In this document: piece after piece, positions 27,094 to 36,566 of the stretch
How the letters are laid out: each line of letters starts with the position of its first letter
Position numbering within the stretch: the first letter of the stretch is position 1
NCBI GenBank assembly: GCA_963779485.1
Contig: CAVZYJ010000013.1
Coordinates: 834,796 to 898,795 of the forward strand
Length of the DNA stretch: 64,000 nt
Source of the DNA: CAVVJA01 sp963779485
GTDB taxonomy: Bacteria; Actinomycetota; Actinomycetes; Mycobacteriales; Jatrophihabitantaceae
Direction of reading: 5' to 3'
Notes under the pieces: model-generated
Told to the model about the DNA's origin: nothing
Seen by the model: the letters and a program-made list of their open reading frames with translations, nothing else
Databases searched by the model: none
Made by a program: the position numbers and the translations under genes

Positions 27094-27791
27094 GGCACCG
27101 ATCCGGCCTCCTCGTCGTACGGAACGCGCGCGCCGGGGTCGATTCGGTACCCCGATCCAACGACCGTCGCGATGATGGGCGGCTCGCCGAGCTTGCGCCG
27201 CAGAGTCATCATGGTGACCCGCACGGTGGTGGTGAACGGGTCTGCGTTCTCGTCCCATACCCGGTCGAGCAGCTCCTCGCTGCTAACCACGGCACCCTGC
27301 GCCGTGAGCAATGTCTCCAGGACGCCAAATTCCTTGCGGGTCAGCTCGATCACCTCTCCGCCGCGGGTGACGATGCGGCGCGCGGAGTCGAGCTCCAGGT
27401 CCCCGGCGGTCAGCACCGGTGGTGCCGCCGGCGTCGTCCGACGGCCGAGCGCTCGCACTCGAGCGACAAGTTCGGCGAACGCGAAGGGCTTGGCCAGGTA
27501 GTCATCTGCACCGAGAGCCAGCCCAGCCACCTTGTCCTCGACGGTGCCGCTCGCGGTCAACATCAGCACCCGCGTGAGCACGCCTTCGTCGGCTAGGCGG
27601 CGGCAGATCTCGTCGCCCGACATGCCCGGCAGGTCACGGTCGAGCACCACGACGTCGTACCGGGTCAATACTGCTTTGCGGTAGCCGTCGTCCCCGTCAG
27701 TGGCGACGTCGACCGCCATGCCTTCCCGGCGGAGGCCACGGGCCACCGCCTCGGCGAGCTGCACTTCATCTTCGACGACGAGTATGCGCAT
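27090..27791 (-). CDS. OmpR/PhoB-family response regulator
   Basis: A 233-residue regulator. The receiver domain has acidic residues in VVEDEVQLAEA, the phospho-Asp in YDVVVLDRDLPGMSG (about residue 51) and Lys in DDYLAKPFAFAELVARV. The C-terminal winged helix carries LTRKEFGVLETLLTAQ and the recognition helix region VRVTMMTLRRKLG. Cognate kinase is the overlapping downstream gene. The pair is preceded by dxs on the same strand with a gap of about 45 bp. Confidence 0.93.
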   Translation of the reverse strand: MRILVVEDEVQLAEAVARGLRREGMAVDVATDGDDGYRKAVLTRYDVVVLDRDLPGMSGDEICRRLADEGVLTRVLMLTASGTVEDKVAGLALGADDYLAKPFAFAELVARVRALGRRTTPAAPPVLTAGDLELDSARRIVTRGGEVIELTRKEFGVLETLLTAQGAVVSSEELLDRVWDENADPFTTTVRVTMMTLRRKLGEPPIIATVVGSGYRIDPGARVPYDEEAGSVP

Positions 27792-27834
27792 CGTCAGCCT
27801 CCCCCATTCGGCGTGATAGTTGGAAACCGCATCG

Positions 27835-29771
27835 TCACTCCGTGCTCATCGGATCGGCTGCTTCCGAGACCAGCCGATCGGCATCGACGCGCTGCAGCTC
27901 GGCCGACCACTCCACGATCCGCCGACCGATGTCCTGGGCCGTGAGACCCACCTCGGCTCGAATCTCGGCGACCTTGCCATGATCGAGAAACACAACCGGA
28001 ATGCCGATTTCCCGTGTCGGCGTGTCGACCCCCGCGGCCCGCAGCGCCTGAGCCACGCGCGCACCGACACCCCCAGCGACGACTCCATCCTCGACGGTGA
28101 CGACCAGGCGAGCGGTCCGGGCCAGCTCCACAAGCTCGCCCGCGACCGGATTGACCCACCTGGGGTCGACGACCCGGATCGTGAAGCCGGCCCCCCGGAT
28201 CCGCTCGGCCGCGTCCAGCACGTCGGACGCGAGGGATCCGATCGACACCACGAGGACGTCGACGCTGCCGTCGACGTCAGGGTCGGCGAGCACGTCGACC
28301 CGGCCGAATCGCCGAACGGCGGGCAATTCCCGGCCCAGGGGGGTCTTCGGGAATCGCACGACGGTCGGCCCGGCGTCGTGTTCGATCGCCTCGTCGAGCG
28401 CCGTCCGCAGCGTCGTCTCGTCGCGCGGCGCAGCGATGCGCAGCCCGGGCACGACTCCGAGAACGGCGAGATCCCACATCCCGTTGTGGCTCGGCCCGTC
28501 GTCACCCGTCAGGCCGGCTCGATCCAGGACGAACGTGACCGGCAGCCGGTGCAACGCGACGTCGAGCAAGACCTGGTCGAAGGCCCGGTTGAGGAAGGTC
28601 GCATAGATGGCGACGACCGGGTGCAAGCCACCGGTCGCCATGCCTGCGGCCGACGTCACGGCGTGCTGCTCTGCGATCCCCACGTCGTAGAACCGCTCCG
28701 GGAAGCGACGGGCGAACGGCCCGAGTCCGGTGGGATCGCACATCGCCGCGGTGATCGCGACGACATCGTCGCGAGTCTCGGCAATGCGCAGCAGCTCGTC
28801 GGAGAACACCCCGGTCCAGGTCCGGCCGGACGTGGCGGTCGGCAAGCCCGTCGCCGGATCGAAGCCACGCGACTGATGCATCTGATCGGCCTGGTCGTTC
28901 TCGGCCGGCGGGTAGCCGTAGCCCTTGCGGGTGACGGCATGCACGATCACCGGGCCGTCGAAGCCGCGAGCCAGCGCAAGTGCGTACTCCACCGCCGCGA
29001 CGTCGTGCCCGTCGACCGGTCCGACATACTTCAGCCCGAGGTCTTCGAACATGTCCCTGCGGCGCAAGCAGATCCTTCATGCCGCGCTTCAGGCCGTGCA
29101 GCGCCTCGTAGACGGGCGGCCCAACAATCGGTATCCGCGGCAGATTCTTCTTCACGCTGTGCGAGCACGCGCTCGTAGCCGGGACGGAGCCGGAGTTTCG
29201 CGAGATGCTGGGCCACGGCGCCGATGGTCGGAGCGTAGGAACGGCCGTTGTCGTTCACGACGATGATGACCGGCAGGCGAGCGACGGCGATGTTGTTCAG
29301 CGCCTCCCAGCACATGCCGCCGGTAAGCGCGCCGTCACCGACGATAGCCACGACCACGCGTCGCTCGCCCCGGATCGCGAACGCCTTGGACAACCCGTCG
29401 GCGTAGGACAACGCGGTCGACGCATGGGAATTCTCGATCCAGTCGTGCGGGCTCTCGGCCCGATTCGGATACCCGGAGACGCCGCCGAGCTGCCGCAGCG
29501 TGGACATCCGATCGGCCCGTCCAGTGAGGATCTTGTGCACGTAGGCCTGGTGACCCACGTCCCACAGCAGCGGCTCAGCCGGCGAATCGAAGACGCGATG
29601 CAGGGCGATGGTGAGTTCGACCGCCCCGAGATTGGGACCCAGATGGCCGCCGGTGCGGGAGACGGTCTGGATGAGAATGTCTCGGATCTCCTCGGCAAGC
29701 AGCACCAACTCGTCGGCCGACAGCGCGCGCAGGTCCGCCGGCGAACTAACGCGATCCAACACACCAGTCAC
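27835..29771 (-). pseudogene. dxs: 1-deoxy-D-xylulose-5-phosphate synthase Dxs, frame broken twice
   Basis: Thiamine-diphosphate enzyme that starts the MEP isoprenoid pathway. The N-terminal part has SRTGGHLGPNLGAVELTIAL, ThDP site VVAIVGDGALTGGMCWEALNN and NDNGRSYAPT. The frame shifts near 29160 (before VKKNLPRIPIVGPPVYEALH) and near 29058 (before MFEDLGLKYVGPVDGHD), each by one extra base. The remaining 410 codons are intact and include the transketolase-like pyrimidine domain. GTG 29771 is the start, 9 bp after the neighbouring methyltransferase stop. If no second dxs exists, the breaks must be sequence errors. Confidence 0.88.
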
Positions 29772-29780
29772 GGGCCGAGC

Positions 29781-31061
29781 CTACGTGGTCTGTCCGGCCC
29801 GAGTGAGGATGGCTACGCACTCGACGTGATGCGTCATCGGGAAGGCGTCGAACGCCCGCAACCCGCCGAGCCGCCAGCCCGCGTCACCCGCCAGCCGCAC
29901 GTCCCGAGCCAACGTTGCCGGGTCGCAGGACACGTAACCGACGAGTCGCGGCTCGGTGGCGAGAATCGCGCGGATCACCGCGGCCCCGGCACCCGCCCGC
30001 GGCGGGTCGAGCACGACCAGATCGGGGTGGACCCCGTCGGCGGTCAGGCCGCCGATGGTCGCGGCCGACACCTCGTCGGTCCACACGTCGGCGCGAACTG
30101 GACCAACCGATCGCAGGTTGGCCCGCGCATCCGCTGCCGCTTGCCGCGATCCTTCGACGGCGACGACCCGCCCGGCGTCCCCGACGGCCTCGGCGAGCAG
30201 CGCGGCGAACAGGCCCGCTCCGGCGTAGAGATCGAGAACCACCTCGCCCGGTTGGGGCCGCAGCCCGGAAAGAATCGCTGCGGCGAGTGCGGACGCCGCG
30301 GCCGGATGCACCTGCCAGAACCCAGCCGCGTCGACCTGGAAGTCGTGGCCGCCCACATGATGCGGCAACCGGGCCGGGCCGTCGATCACTTCCACGAGAT
30401 CGGCACCACGCCGCGACCGACCACTACGGCGCGGAGGCTGCCGGTAGCCGAGCAACGTCGTCGTCCCGTCGCTGCCCTGGATCGCCGCGATCTCGCGGTA
30501 GCCGGGCCAGCTTCGGCGCAGCGCCGGATGATCACCGACGCCAGTCACGCCGATCGGGCAGGCGTCCATCCGCTCGACGTCGTGTGAGCGATGCCGGCGA
30601 AGTCCGAGGTGGCCAGCGGCGTCGACGGCATACGCCGTGCGCGTTCGCCAACCCAGCAGGCCGCCCGGTAGCTCCTCGACCCCGTTGAACAGCGCGGTCA
30701 CATCCAACCCGGCGATGCGCTGGAACTGCTCATGGACGACGAGCGCCTTCAAGCGGCGCTGAGCCGGAGCGGACGCGTGCTGCCAGTCGCAGCCGCCGCA
30801 CCGGGCCGGCCCGGCATGCGGGCACAGTGGCGGCACCCGGTCCGGTGACGGCTGGAGGATCTCGATTGCGTCGGCGCGAGCGTAGGACGGATGAAGCTCA
30901 GTTATCACGACACGAACTCGCTCGCCCGGCAGCGCGTGGCGCACGAAGACGACCGGACCGGCTGGATCGTCACCGACGCGGGCGACGCAGTGGCCGCCGT
31001 GGGCCACTGCGCCGATCGACACGTCGAGCTGCTCGCCGACGGACATCGGTAGCTCGGCCAT
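29781..31061 (-). CDS. class I SAM-dependent RNA methyltransferase, TrmA/RumA (uracil-C5) family
   Basis: A 426-residue protein. An N-terminal TRAM domain (about 1-60; GEQLDVSIGAVAHGGHCVAR) is followed by an iron-sulfur cluster region with CPHAGPARCGGCDWQH. The SAM-binding Rossmann motif is VVLDLYAGAGLFAALLAE, and LVVLDPPRAG with VSCDPATLARD contains the catalytic Cys of 5-methyluridine methyltransferases. It should methylate uridine in tRNA or 23S rRNA. ATG 31061 is chosen; ATG 31046 is possible. It follows the APC permease by 19 bp. Confidence 0.88.
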   Translation of the reverse strand: MAELPMSVGEQLDVSIGAVAHGGHCVARVGDDPAGPVVFVRHALPGERVRVVITELHPSYARADAIEILQPSPDRVPPLCPHAGPARCGGCDWQHASAPAQRRLKALVVHEQFQRIAGLDVTALFNGVEELPGGLLGWRTRTAYAVDAAGHLGLRRHRSHDVERMDACPIGVTGVGDHPALRRSWPGYREIAAIQGSDGTTTLLGYRQPPRRSGRSRRGADLVEVIDGPARLPHHVGGHDFQVDAAGFWQVHPAAASALAAAILSGLRPQPGEVVLDLYAGAGLFAALLAEAVGDAGRVVAVEGSRQAAADARANLRSVGPVRADVWTDEVSAATIGGLTADGVHPDLVVLDPPRAGAGAAVIRAILATEPRLVGYVSCDPATLARDVRLAGDAGWRLGGLRAFDAFPMTHHVECVAILTRAGQTT

Positions 31062-31080
31062 GGCGGTGTCGAGAGCAGCG

Positions 31081-33186
31081 CTACGACCGGGACGGAATCC
31101 GGGGCTCGTCCGGCTCGGCCGGCCGCTGTGGTTCCGCGGGCCGCGGCGCTTCAACCATCGGGCCGGCGGCGGCCTCGTCGGTGTAGATCGTGGGCCCACG
31201 TCCGTGCCGGGGCAGGCTCGTCGCGGTGACCACCGTCTCGGCGTCCGCCCGGAGCGCGGAAGAGGCAAGCTGCCAGGGCACGCTCGTCACCATCACTCCC
31301 GGCTGGAAGAGCAAGCGACCCTTCAGGCGAAGCGCGGACTGGTTGTGCAGCAGGTGTTCCCACCAATGCCCGACCACGTATTCCGGGATGAACACGCTCA
31401 CGATGTCGTTCGGCCGCTTCGTCCGCAGGTTCCGCACATAGTCCACGACCGGCGTCGTCACCTCGCGAAACGGCGATTCCAGCACGGTGAGCTTGACCGG
31501 CAGATCGCGACGTTCCCACTCGGCGAGCAGGGCCCGGGTCTCCTCGTCGTCGACGTTGACGGTCAAGGCGGTCAACGTGTCGGGCCGGGTCGCTCGCGCA
31601 TAGGCCAGCGCCCGCATCGTCGGCTTGTGCAGCTTCGAGACCAGCACGACGACGTGGTTGCGGGCGGGCAGCATCAGCCCGCCCTGATCGGCGGTGAGCT
31701 CGGAAGACACGTGCGTGTAGTGGCGGTTGATCGCGCGCATGAGCAGGTACAGCAGCGGCATGGCGATCAACACGAGATACGCGCCCTTGGTGAACTTCGT
31801 GACGATGACGATGACGAGCACGAGCGCGGCGAGGCTCGCGCCGAACGCGTTGATCGCGCGGGACCGCAGCATCCGATGCCGCTCGGCCGGATCTCGCTCG
31901 GTCCGCAACGCCCGGTTCCAGTGCCGCACCATGCCCGTCTGACCGAGGGTGAACGACGTGAACACGCCGATGATGTACAGCTGGATCAACCGCGTGACGT
32001 CGGCGTGGTAGATGACGATCAGCGCGCCGGCCGCCACCGCGAGCATGAGGATGCCGTTGCTGTAGGCCAGCCGGTCGCCGCGCGTGTGCAGCTGGCGGGG
32101 CAGGTTGCGATCCTGAGCGAGGATCGAGCCGAGCAGCGGGAAGCCGTTGAATGCCGTGTTGGCCGCAAGCACCAGGATCAGCGCGGTGGCGGCCTGCATG
32201 TAGAAGAATCCGACCGAGTTCGAGCCACCGAACACCGCGGCCGCCACCTGGGCGATCACCGTGCGCTGGGGCCGGTGCTGGCAGTCGACGAAGCCGGTCA
32301 GGTCACATGGGTTCTCGGCCACGTGCACCTTCGTGATCAGCGCCAGCGCGGTGATACCGGCGAACATGGTGGTCGCCAGCACGCCCATCATCAGCAACGT
32401 GGTCTGGGCGTTTCGGGCCTTCGGCGGCCGCAGCGCGGGCACGCCGTTGGCGATCGCCTCCACGCCGGTGAGCGCGGTGCACCCCGACGAGAACGCTCGG
32501 AGGGCCAGAAAACCTAACGCGAGAAAGCCGAGCGATCCGTAACCGGGCTGCGGCTCGATCACGTAGTGGGCGCTCTCGGCGACCGGCGTCTGACCGACGG
32601 CGGCCCGGATCAGGCCGGTGCCGATCATGATGAAGACCCCGGCGGCGAACAGGTAGGTCGGCGCCGCGAACGCGATGCCAGCCTCGCGAAGGCCGCGCAG
32701 GTTCACCGCGGCAAGCAGTACGACGAAACCGATCGCCAGCCACACCCGGGCTCCGTGCAACGACGGGACGGCGGAGATGATGTTGTCGACGCCGGAGGAC
32801 ACCGACACCGCGACCGTCATCACGTAGTCGACGAGCAACGCGCTCGCGACGACGACGCCCGCCGGCATGCCGATGTTCTTGCTCGCCACCTCGTAGTCGC
32901 CGCCGCCGGTCGGGTAGGCGCCGACGAGCTGCCGGTAGGACGCGACCACGGCGATCATCAGCACGATGACGGCAGTAGCGACCCAAGGGGTCAGGTAGAG
33001 GTAGGCCGTGCCGCCGAACGCCAGCACCAGCAGGATCTCCTGGGTGGCGTAGGCGACGCTCGACAACGCGTCGCTGGCGAAGATGGGCAGGGCCAGGCGT
33101 TTGGGGAGCAGCACGTGGCCGGCCCGATCGGAGCGCATCGGGCTGCCAATGATGAGTCGCTTGGCGACCCTCGTGACGACGCTCAC
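31081..33186 (-). CDS. APC-superfamily permease, KimA/YdaO-like (likely potassium transporter)
   Basis: A 701-residue protein with about 12 transmembrane helices in the first 450 residues, beginning LPIFASDALSSVAYATQEIL and containing YPTGGGDYEVASKNIGMPAG. A soluble C-terminal region follows (about 470-640; NHVVVLVSKLHKPTMRALAY). The KimA group are high-affinity K+ importers. The divergent neighbours are two TrkA-type K+-channel regulatory proteins, which supports a role in potassium uptake; substrate remains inferred. GTG 33186 is the start. Confidence 0.8.
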   Translation of the reverse strand: MSVVTRVAKRLIIGSPMRSDRAGHVLLPKRLALPIFASDALSSVAYATQEILLVLAFGGTAYLYLTPWVATAVIVLMIAVVASYRQLVGAYPTGGGDYEVASKNIGMPAGVVVASALLVDYVMTVAVSVSSGVDNIISAVPSLHGARVWLAIGFVVLLAAVNLRGLREAGIAFAAPTYLFAAGVFIMIGTGLIRAAVGQTPVAESAHYVIEPQPGYGSLGFLALGFLALRAFSSGCTALTGVEAIANGVPALRPPKARNAQTTLLMMGVLATTMFAGITALALITKVHVAENPCDLTGFVDCQHRPQRTVIAQVAAAVFGGSNSVGFFYMQAATALILVLAANTAFNGFPLLGSILAQDRNLPRQLHTRGDRLAYSNGILMLAVAAGALIVIYHADVTRLIQLYIIGVFTSFTLGQTGMVRHWNRALRTERDPAERHRMLRSRAINAFGASLAALVLVIVIVTKFTKGAYLVLIAMPLLYLLMRAINRHYTHVSSELTADQGGLMLPARNHVVVLVSKLHKPTMRALAYARATRPDTLTALTVNVDDEETRALLAEWERRDLPVKLTVLESPFREVTTPVVDYVRNLRTKRPNDIVSVFIPEYVVGHWWEHLLHNQSALRLKGRLLFQPGVMVTSVPWQLASSALRADAETVVTATSLPRHGRGPTIYTDEAAAGPMVEAPRPAEPQRPAEPDEPRIPSRS

Positions 33187-33335
33187 TTGGCGCAGAATAC
33201 GTCGCCGTGCGCCGCGACCCGCGCTGTGCGTGCCGGACGGCAGCGGTGTGTGTAGCGTCGCGGGCGCGGGAGTAGGAGCCGCGGGTCGTCTCGTGCCAGG
33301 GATTCGCTGTACTCCAGGAGAGGAGATGTGCCGCC

Positions 33336-34001
33336 GTGCACGTCGTCGTCATGGGGTGTGGCCGGGTCGGATCGTCGTTGGCGCATCACCTGGAACGGCT
33401 GGAGCAAAGCGTCGCTGTCATCGACCAGGACCCAATCGCGTTCCGTCGCCTGGGTGATCACTTCCAGGGCCGGAAAGTCACCGGCCTGGGTTTCGACCGC
33501 TCCACGATGATCGCGGCCGGCGTCGAGGAAGCGGACGCCTTCGCCGCGGTGAGCAGCGGCGACAATTCGAACATCATCGCCGCCCGCGTGGCGCGGGAGA
33601 CCTTCGGTGTGCAGAAGGTGATCGCCCGCATCTACGACTCCAAACGAGCCGAGGTCTACGAGCGGCTCGGCATACCGACCGTCGCCACCGTGCCGTGGAC
33701 GGCCAGTCGCCTGCTCAAGAGCGTGCTGGGCGAATCGACCGCGGAGGCGTGGCGCGACCCTTCGGGCGCGGTCGTGATGCTCCAGGTCATGCCGCACGAA
33801 GGCTGGGTGGGGCACAAGCTGTCCGAGTTCGAGGCGGCGAGCGGCTCCCGGGTTGGGCTCGTCACCCGATTCGGAGTGGGTGAGCTGCCGACCGCCTCGA
33901 CGATGATCCAGGCGGGCGACACGATCCACGTGCTGACCACCGACGCGCGGACACCGTTGCTGCGCGACGTCGCCAGCGCGTCGCCGGAAGGGGGGCACTG
34001 A
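33336..34001 (+). CDS. TrkA-family potassium uptake regulatory protein (CeoB-like)
   Basis: A 221-residue RCK protein. The N-terminal NAD-binding domain starts VHVVVMGCGRVGSSLA with the GxGxxG motif, contains AVIDQDP as the acidic ribose-binding strand, and ends in DNSNIIAARVARE. A C-terminal TrkA_C domain follows (about 140-215). It gates or partners K+ transport proteins on the inner face of the membrane. GTG 33336 is the start, with a purine-rich GGAGAGGAG upstream. Its stop overlaps the next ATG by one base (TGATG). Confidence 0.92.
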   Translation: MHVVVMGCGRVGSSLAHHLERLEQSVAVIDQDPIAFRRLGDHFQGRKVTGLGFDRSTMIAAGVEEADAFAAVSSGDNSNIIAARVARETFGVQKVIARIYDSKRAEVYERLGIPTVATVPWTASRLLKSVLGESTAEAWRDPSGAVVMLQVMPHEGWVGHKLSEFEAASGSRVGLVTRFGVGELPTASTMIQAGDTIHVLTTDARTPLLRDVASASPEGGH

Positions 34002-34657
34002 TGCGCGTCGCCATTGCCGGAGCCGGCGCGGTCGGCCGGTCCATCGCCCAGGAGCTGCTGGGCAACGGCCACGCGGTCCTGCTCATCGACAAGGACCCGG
34101 CCAAGGTCGGCGCGAAGGAGCTCGAGGAGGCGGAGTGGCTGCTCGGCGACGCGTGTGAGCTGGAGAATCTTGAGAACGCCAAGCTCGAAGAGTACGAGGT
34201 GGTCATCGGCGCCACCGGCGACGACAAGGTGAACCTGGTCGTGTCGCTACTCGCGAAGACCGAGTTCTCGGTGCGGCGCGTGGTGGCCCGGATCAACCAT
34301 CCGGGCAACGAGTGGCTGTTCACCGAGGCGTGGGGCGTGGACGTCGCCGTCTCGACTCCCCGGGTACTCGCCGCACTGGTCGAAGAGGCCGTCGAGGTCG
34401 GCGACATCGTCCGGCTGTTCAGCTTCCGCCAGGGTCAGGCGAACCTGATCGAGGTGACGCTGCCCGATGGAGCGCTCTGTGCGGGCGCCCCGGTCCGTGA
34501 CCTACTGCTTCCGCAAGACGCCGCGCTGGTGGCGATCGTCCGCGACCAGCGCGTGATCGCCCCCACGCCGGAAGAGCCACTCGAACCGGGCGACGAGCTG
34601 CTGTTCGTCGCACTGCCGGAGACCGAAGCGGCGATCCGACACGTAGTGATTCGCTGA
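34001..34657 (+). CDS. TrkA-family potassium uptake regulatory protein (CeoC-like)
   Basis: A 218-residue second RCK protein. It starts MRVAIAGAGAVGRSIAQELL with the NAD-binding glycines and LLIDKDPAKVGA, includes VVARINHPGNEWLF, and has a TrkA_C domain from about residue 140. The tandem ceoB-ceoC arrangement is typical of actinobacteria and, with the divergent KimA-like permease, forms a K+ homeostasis locus. The one-base stop/start overlap implies co-translation. Confidence 0.92.
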   Translation: MRVAIAGAGAVGRSIAQELLGNGHAVLLIDKDPAKVGAKELEEAEWLLGDACELENLENAKLEEYEVVIGATGDDKVNLVVSLLAKTEFSVRRVVARINHPGNEWLFTEAWGVDVAVSTPRVLAALVEEAVEVGDIVRLFSFRQGQANLIEVTLPDGALCAGAPVRDLLLPQDAALVAIVRDQRVIAPTPEEPLEPGDELLFVALPETEAAIRHVVIR

Positions 34658-34664
34658 GCGTTTC

Positions 34665-35342
34665 TCAGGATTGTTCGGGGGTCGCGAGCTGCCGGCGGGC
34701 CCGCGTGACCACCCAGAACGCGAATGCCAGCGCCAGCAGGTAGAGCGGGTAGCCCATCGCTATCCTCGCGACCGCGAGCCAGCCCGTCGCGTTCTCGCGG
34801 AACAGGGCGGTCTGCACAACGCCCCGCGCGAGGAACACGATCAGGCCACCGGCCGTCGCGAGCGCGTAGGCCCGCAGCAAGCAGGAACGCCGATACCAGG
34901 GGCGAGAACTGCCGGGAGTCGGATCCAGGAATTCCCAGGCCACCCCGACGAGCGGGCGGCGCACGATCAGGGATACGGCGAACGCAGCCGCGTACGCAAA
35001 GCTCGTCCAGATGCCGAGCAAGAAGTAACCGCGGGCCTGTCCGGTGCCGCCGGCGATCAGCGAAGCGATAAGCACACCGATCAACCCGGTGAGCGCCTGC
35101 TGCACGGGCTGCCTGCGTAGCAGCCGGTAGATGGCAAGCACGACGGCGGACCCGATGGCTGCGCCGATCGCCACTCGCAGCCCGGTGATGGCGTTCACCA
35201 CGACGAAGACGACGGTGGGGATCGCCGTGACAACAGTGCCCGACCAGCCGCCCAGAGTGGTGAGCAACTGCTGCCGGTACTGCTCCCGGTAGCCCCCCCG
35301 ACCGGCCTGTGGCGGCGATCCCTCGTCAGCCGGATCGGTCAC
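34665..35342 (-). CDS. DUF3159 domain membrane protein
   Basis: A 225-residue polytopic protein with five or six hydrophobic helices: VVTAIPTVVFVVVNAITGLR, ALTGLIGVLIASLIAGG, YFLLGIWTSFAYAAAFAVSL and others. The segments WEFLDPTPGSSRPWYRRSCL and RENATGWLAVARI match the DUF3159 family, which is confined to actinobacteria and lies next to the OB-fold and DUF3710 genes. GTG 35342 is the start. It ends 7 bp from ceoC (convergent). Confidence 0.88.
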   Translation of the reverse strand: MTDPADEGSPPQAGRGGYREQYRQQLLTTLGGWSGTVVTAIPTVVFVVVNAITGLRVAIGAAIGSAVVLAIYRLLRRQPVQQALTGLIGVLIASLIAGGTGQARGYFLLGIWTSFAYAAAFAVSLIVRRPLVGVAWEFLDPTPGSSRPWYRRSCLLRAYALATAGGLIVFLARGVVQTALFRENATGWLAVARIAMGYPLYLLALAFAFWVVTRARRQLATPEQS

Positions 35343-35370
35343 GAGCGGGCACCGATCACGAGGCCGGGGC

Positions 35371-35430
35371 CCCCGCGAAATCGCGCAGCGATCCGGGGTC
35401 CCTGCGAAATCGCGCAGCGATTTCGCAGGG
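35371..35430. repeat. tandem hairpin unit between OB-fold gene and DUF3159
   Basis: An 18-base sequence (GCGAAATCGCGCAGCGAT) occurs twice, at 35375-35392 and 35404-35421. In the second unit CCCTGCGAAATCGC (35400-35413) pairs perfectly over 14 bp with 35417-35430 around a 3-base loop; the first unit has only an imperfect stem. It lies in a 148-bp gap between two minus-strand genes of the same cluster. Confidence 0.7.
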
Positions 35431-35490
35431 TGGTTTTGTGGGGTGGAAGGTCACCAGAGGACAGTGGTCGGTGCCCGCGGGCTAGCACAG

Positions 35491-35850
35491 TCACGGCAGC
35501 TCGCGCAGCTCGTACCACGGGTTGTAGATGGCGAGCCGATCGTCATGCACGCCGACGCGGCCCCGAGCGAACACGGCGCGCCCCGGTTCGAGGCCGGCGA
35601 TGCGCCGGCGGCCCAACCAGACGAGGTCGATGGAGGCGGAGCCGTCGAACAGCTCGGCTGTGAACGTGGGCACGTTCTCCTTCGGTGTGTACTGCACGGC
35701 TCGTAGACGACCAGTGACGAGGGCGAGATCGCCCCGACTCAGGCTGTTGATGGGCACCGCGGCGCACTGCTCGACGTCGGTCATCAGCTCGGCGGCGTCC
35801 AGAGCCTGCACGTCGGCCGTGAGCCGGCGCAACATCGACAGGCGTCCCAC
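35491..35850 (-). CDS. OB-fold nucleic-acid-binding domain protein
   Basis: A 119-residue protein starting with GTG 35850. After an N-terminal helix (LTADVQALDAAELMTDVEQC) comes a single OB fold with SRGDLALVTGRLRAVQYTPK, ASIDLVWLGRRRIAGLEPGR and a final strand RLAIYNPWYEL. The RecG-wedge/tRNA-anticodon-type OB pattern suggests nucleic acid binding. This small gene is always placed between DUF3159 and DUF3710 genes in many actinobacteria, which supports the start chosen. Confidence 0.8.
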   Translation of the reverse strand: MGRLSMLRRLTADVQALDAAELMTDVEQCAAVPINSLSRGDLALVTGRLRAVQYTPKENVPTFTAELFDGSASIDLVWLGRRRIAGLEPGRAVFARGRVGVHDDRLAIYNPWYELRELP

Positions 35851-35906
35851 GCCCTTAGGGTAGCCCGGCCGGCCCGCGTCGACGGATCTCGAAGTCGGCC
35901 CTCGGT

Positions 35907-36566
35907 CTAGCTGTCGGCCAGCGGGGAGCCCTCCGCGCCGAGCTGGTCGGCGGCCTCCTTCGGAATCTGCAGCGGGACTGGTTCCCGCACCGGCAGGGGC
36001 TCGGCGCCGCGCACCACGACGATGGCCCGCAGGGCCTCCTCGAACGGCGCCGCCTTCGCGGGGTCGACGGCGATCGATCCGACCAGCATCGCGCGCAGGA
36101 ACCACCGCGGACCGTCCACGCCCACGAACCGGACCGGCATCGATCCCTCGGGACCCTTGAGCGTGCCGGTGAGCTCGGTGCCGAACGGGCCGTCGGGGCG
36201 ATCCCTCGCCGAGCCGCCTTGGGCGGCGAGCGATTGGCTGATTTCGGCCCGAACGTCGTCCCAGATGCCTTCGTTGCGCGGCGCGGCGAACACGCCGAGC
36301 TGCATCTGGCCCTCGGTGCTCGCCAGCGTGACCGAGACGACCTGCTGCGCCTCGTTCATGTCCAAACGGAGATCGACGCCCGGCCAGACCGGCACCCGCA
36401 GGGCGCCAAGATCCAGTCGAGGCTGGTCGTCGTCCGGAAAGTCGCGGACATCGAACGGGCCGGTCGTGGGATCCGGATCCTCCCGTTGCCGCACCTCCCA
36501 CGGAGGCGTCGCGTCGAGCTTCGACCGGTCAGTGGCCTTCTCGCGGCGTCGCCATGGCGGCGCCAT
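35907..36566 (-). CDS. DUF3710 domain-containing protein
   Basis: A 219-residue actinobacterial protein of unknown function. It has an acidic, Pro-rich N-terminus (DPDPTTGPFDVRDFPDDDQP) and a conserved core RLDLGALRVPVWPGVDLRL and MQLGVFAAPRNEGIWDDVR. Its start overlaps the dut stop: TGATG with ATG 36566, or GTGA with GTG 36569. Co-translation with dut is therefore likely. Confidence 0.87.
   Translation of the reverse strand: MAPPWRRREKATDRSKLDATPPWEVRQREDPDPTTGPFDVRDFPDDDQPRLDLGALRVPVWPGVDLRLDMNEAQQVVSVTLASTEGQMQLGVFAAPRNEGIWDDVRAEISQSLAAQGGSARDRPDGPFGTELTGTLKGPEGSMPVRFVGVDGPRWFLRAMLVGSIAVDPAKAAPFEEALRAIVVVRGAEPLPVREPVPLQIPKEAADQLGAEGSPLADS

Noticed and set aside
27820..30587. Long plus-strand frames opposite dxs and the RNA methyltransferase
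   Set aside because: Compositional shadows of the minus-strand genes, which show unambiguous family motifs.
31060..32517. 485-codon plus-strand frame opposite the APC permease
   Set aside because: Its translation is rich in His/Arg/Gly/Gln, typical of the reverse of a GC-rich membrane protein gene.
33187..33335. Possible c-di-AMP riboswitch between the KimA-like and ceoB genes
   Set aside because: The gap is only 149 bp, shared by two divergent promoters, and no ydaO-type conserved core is seen.
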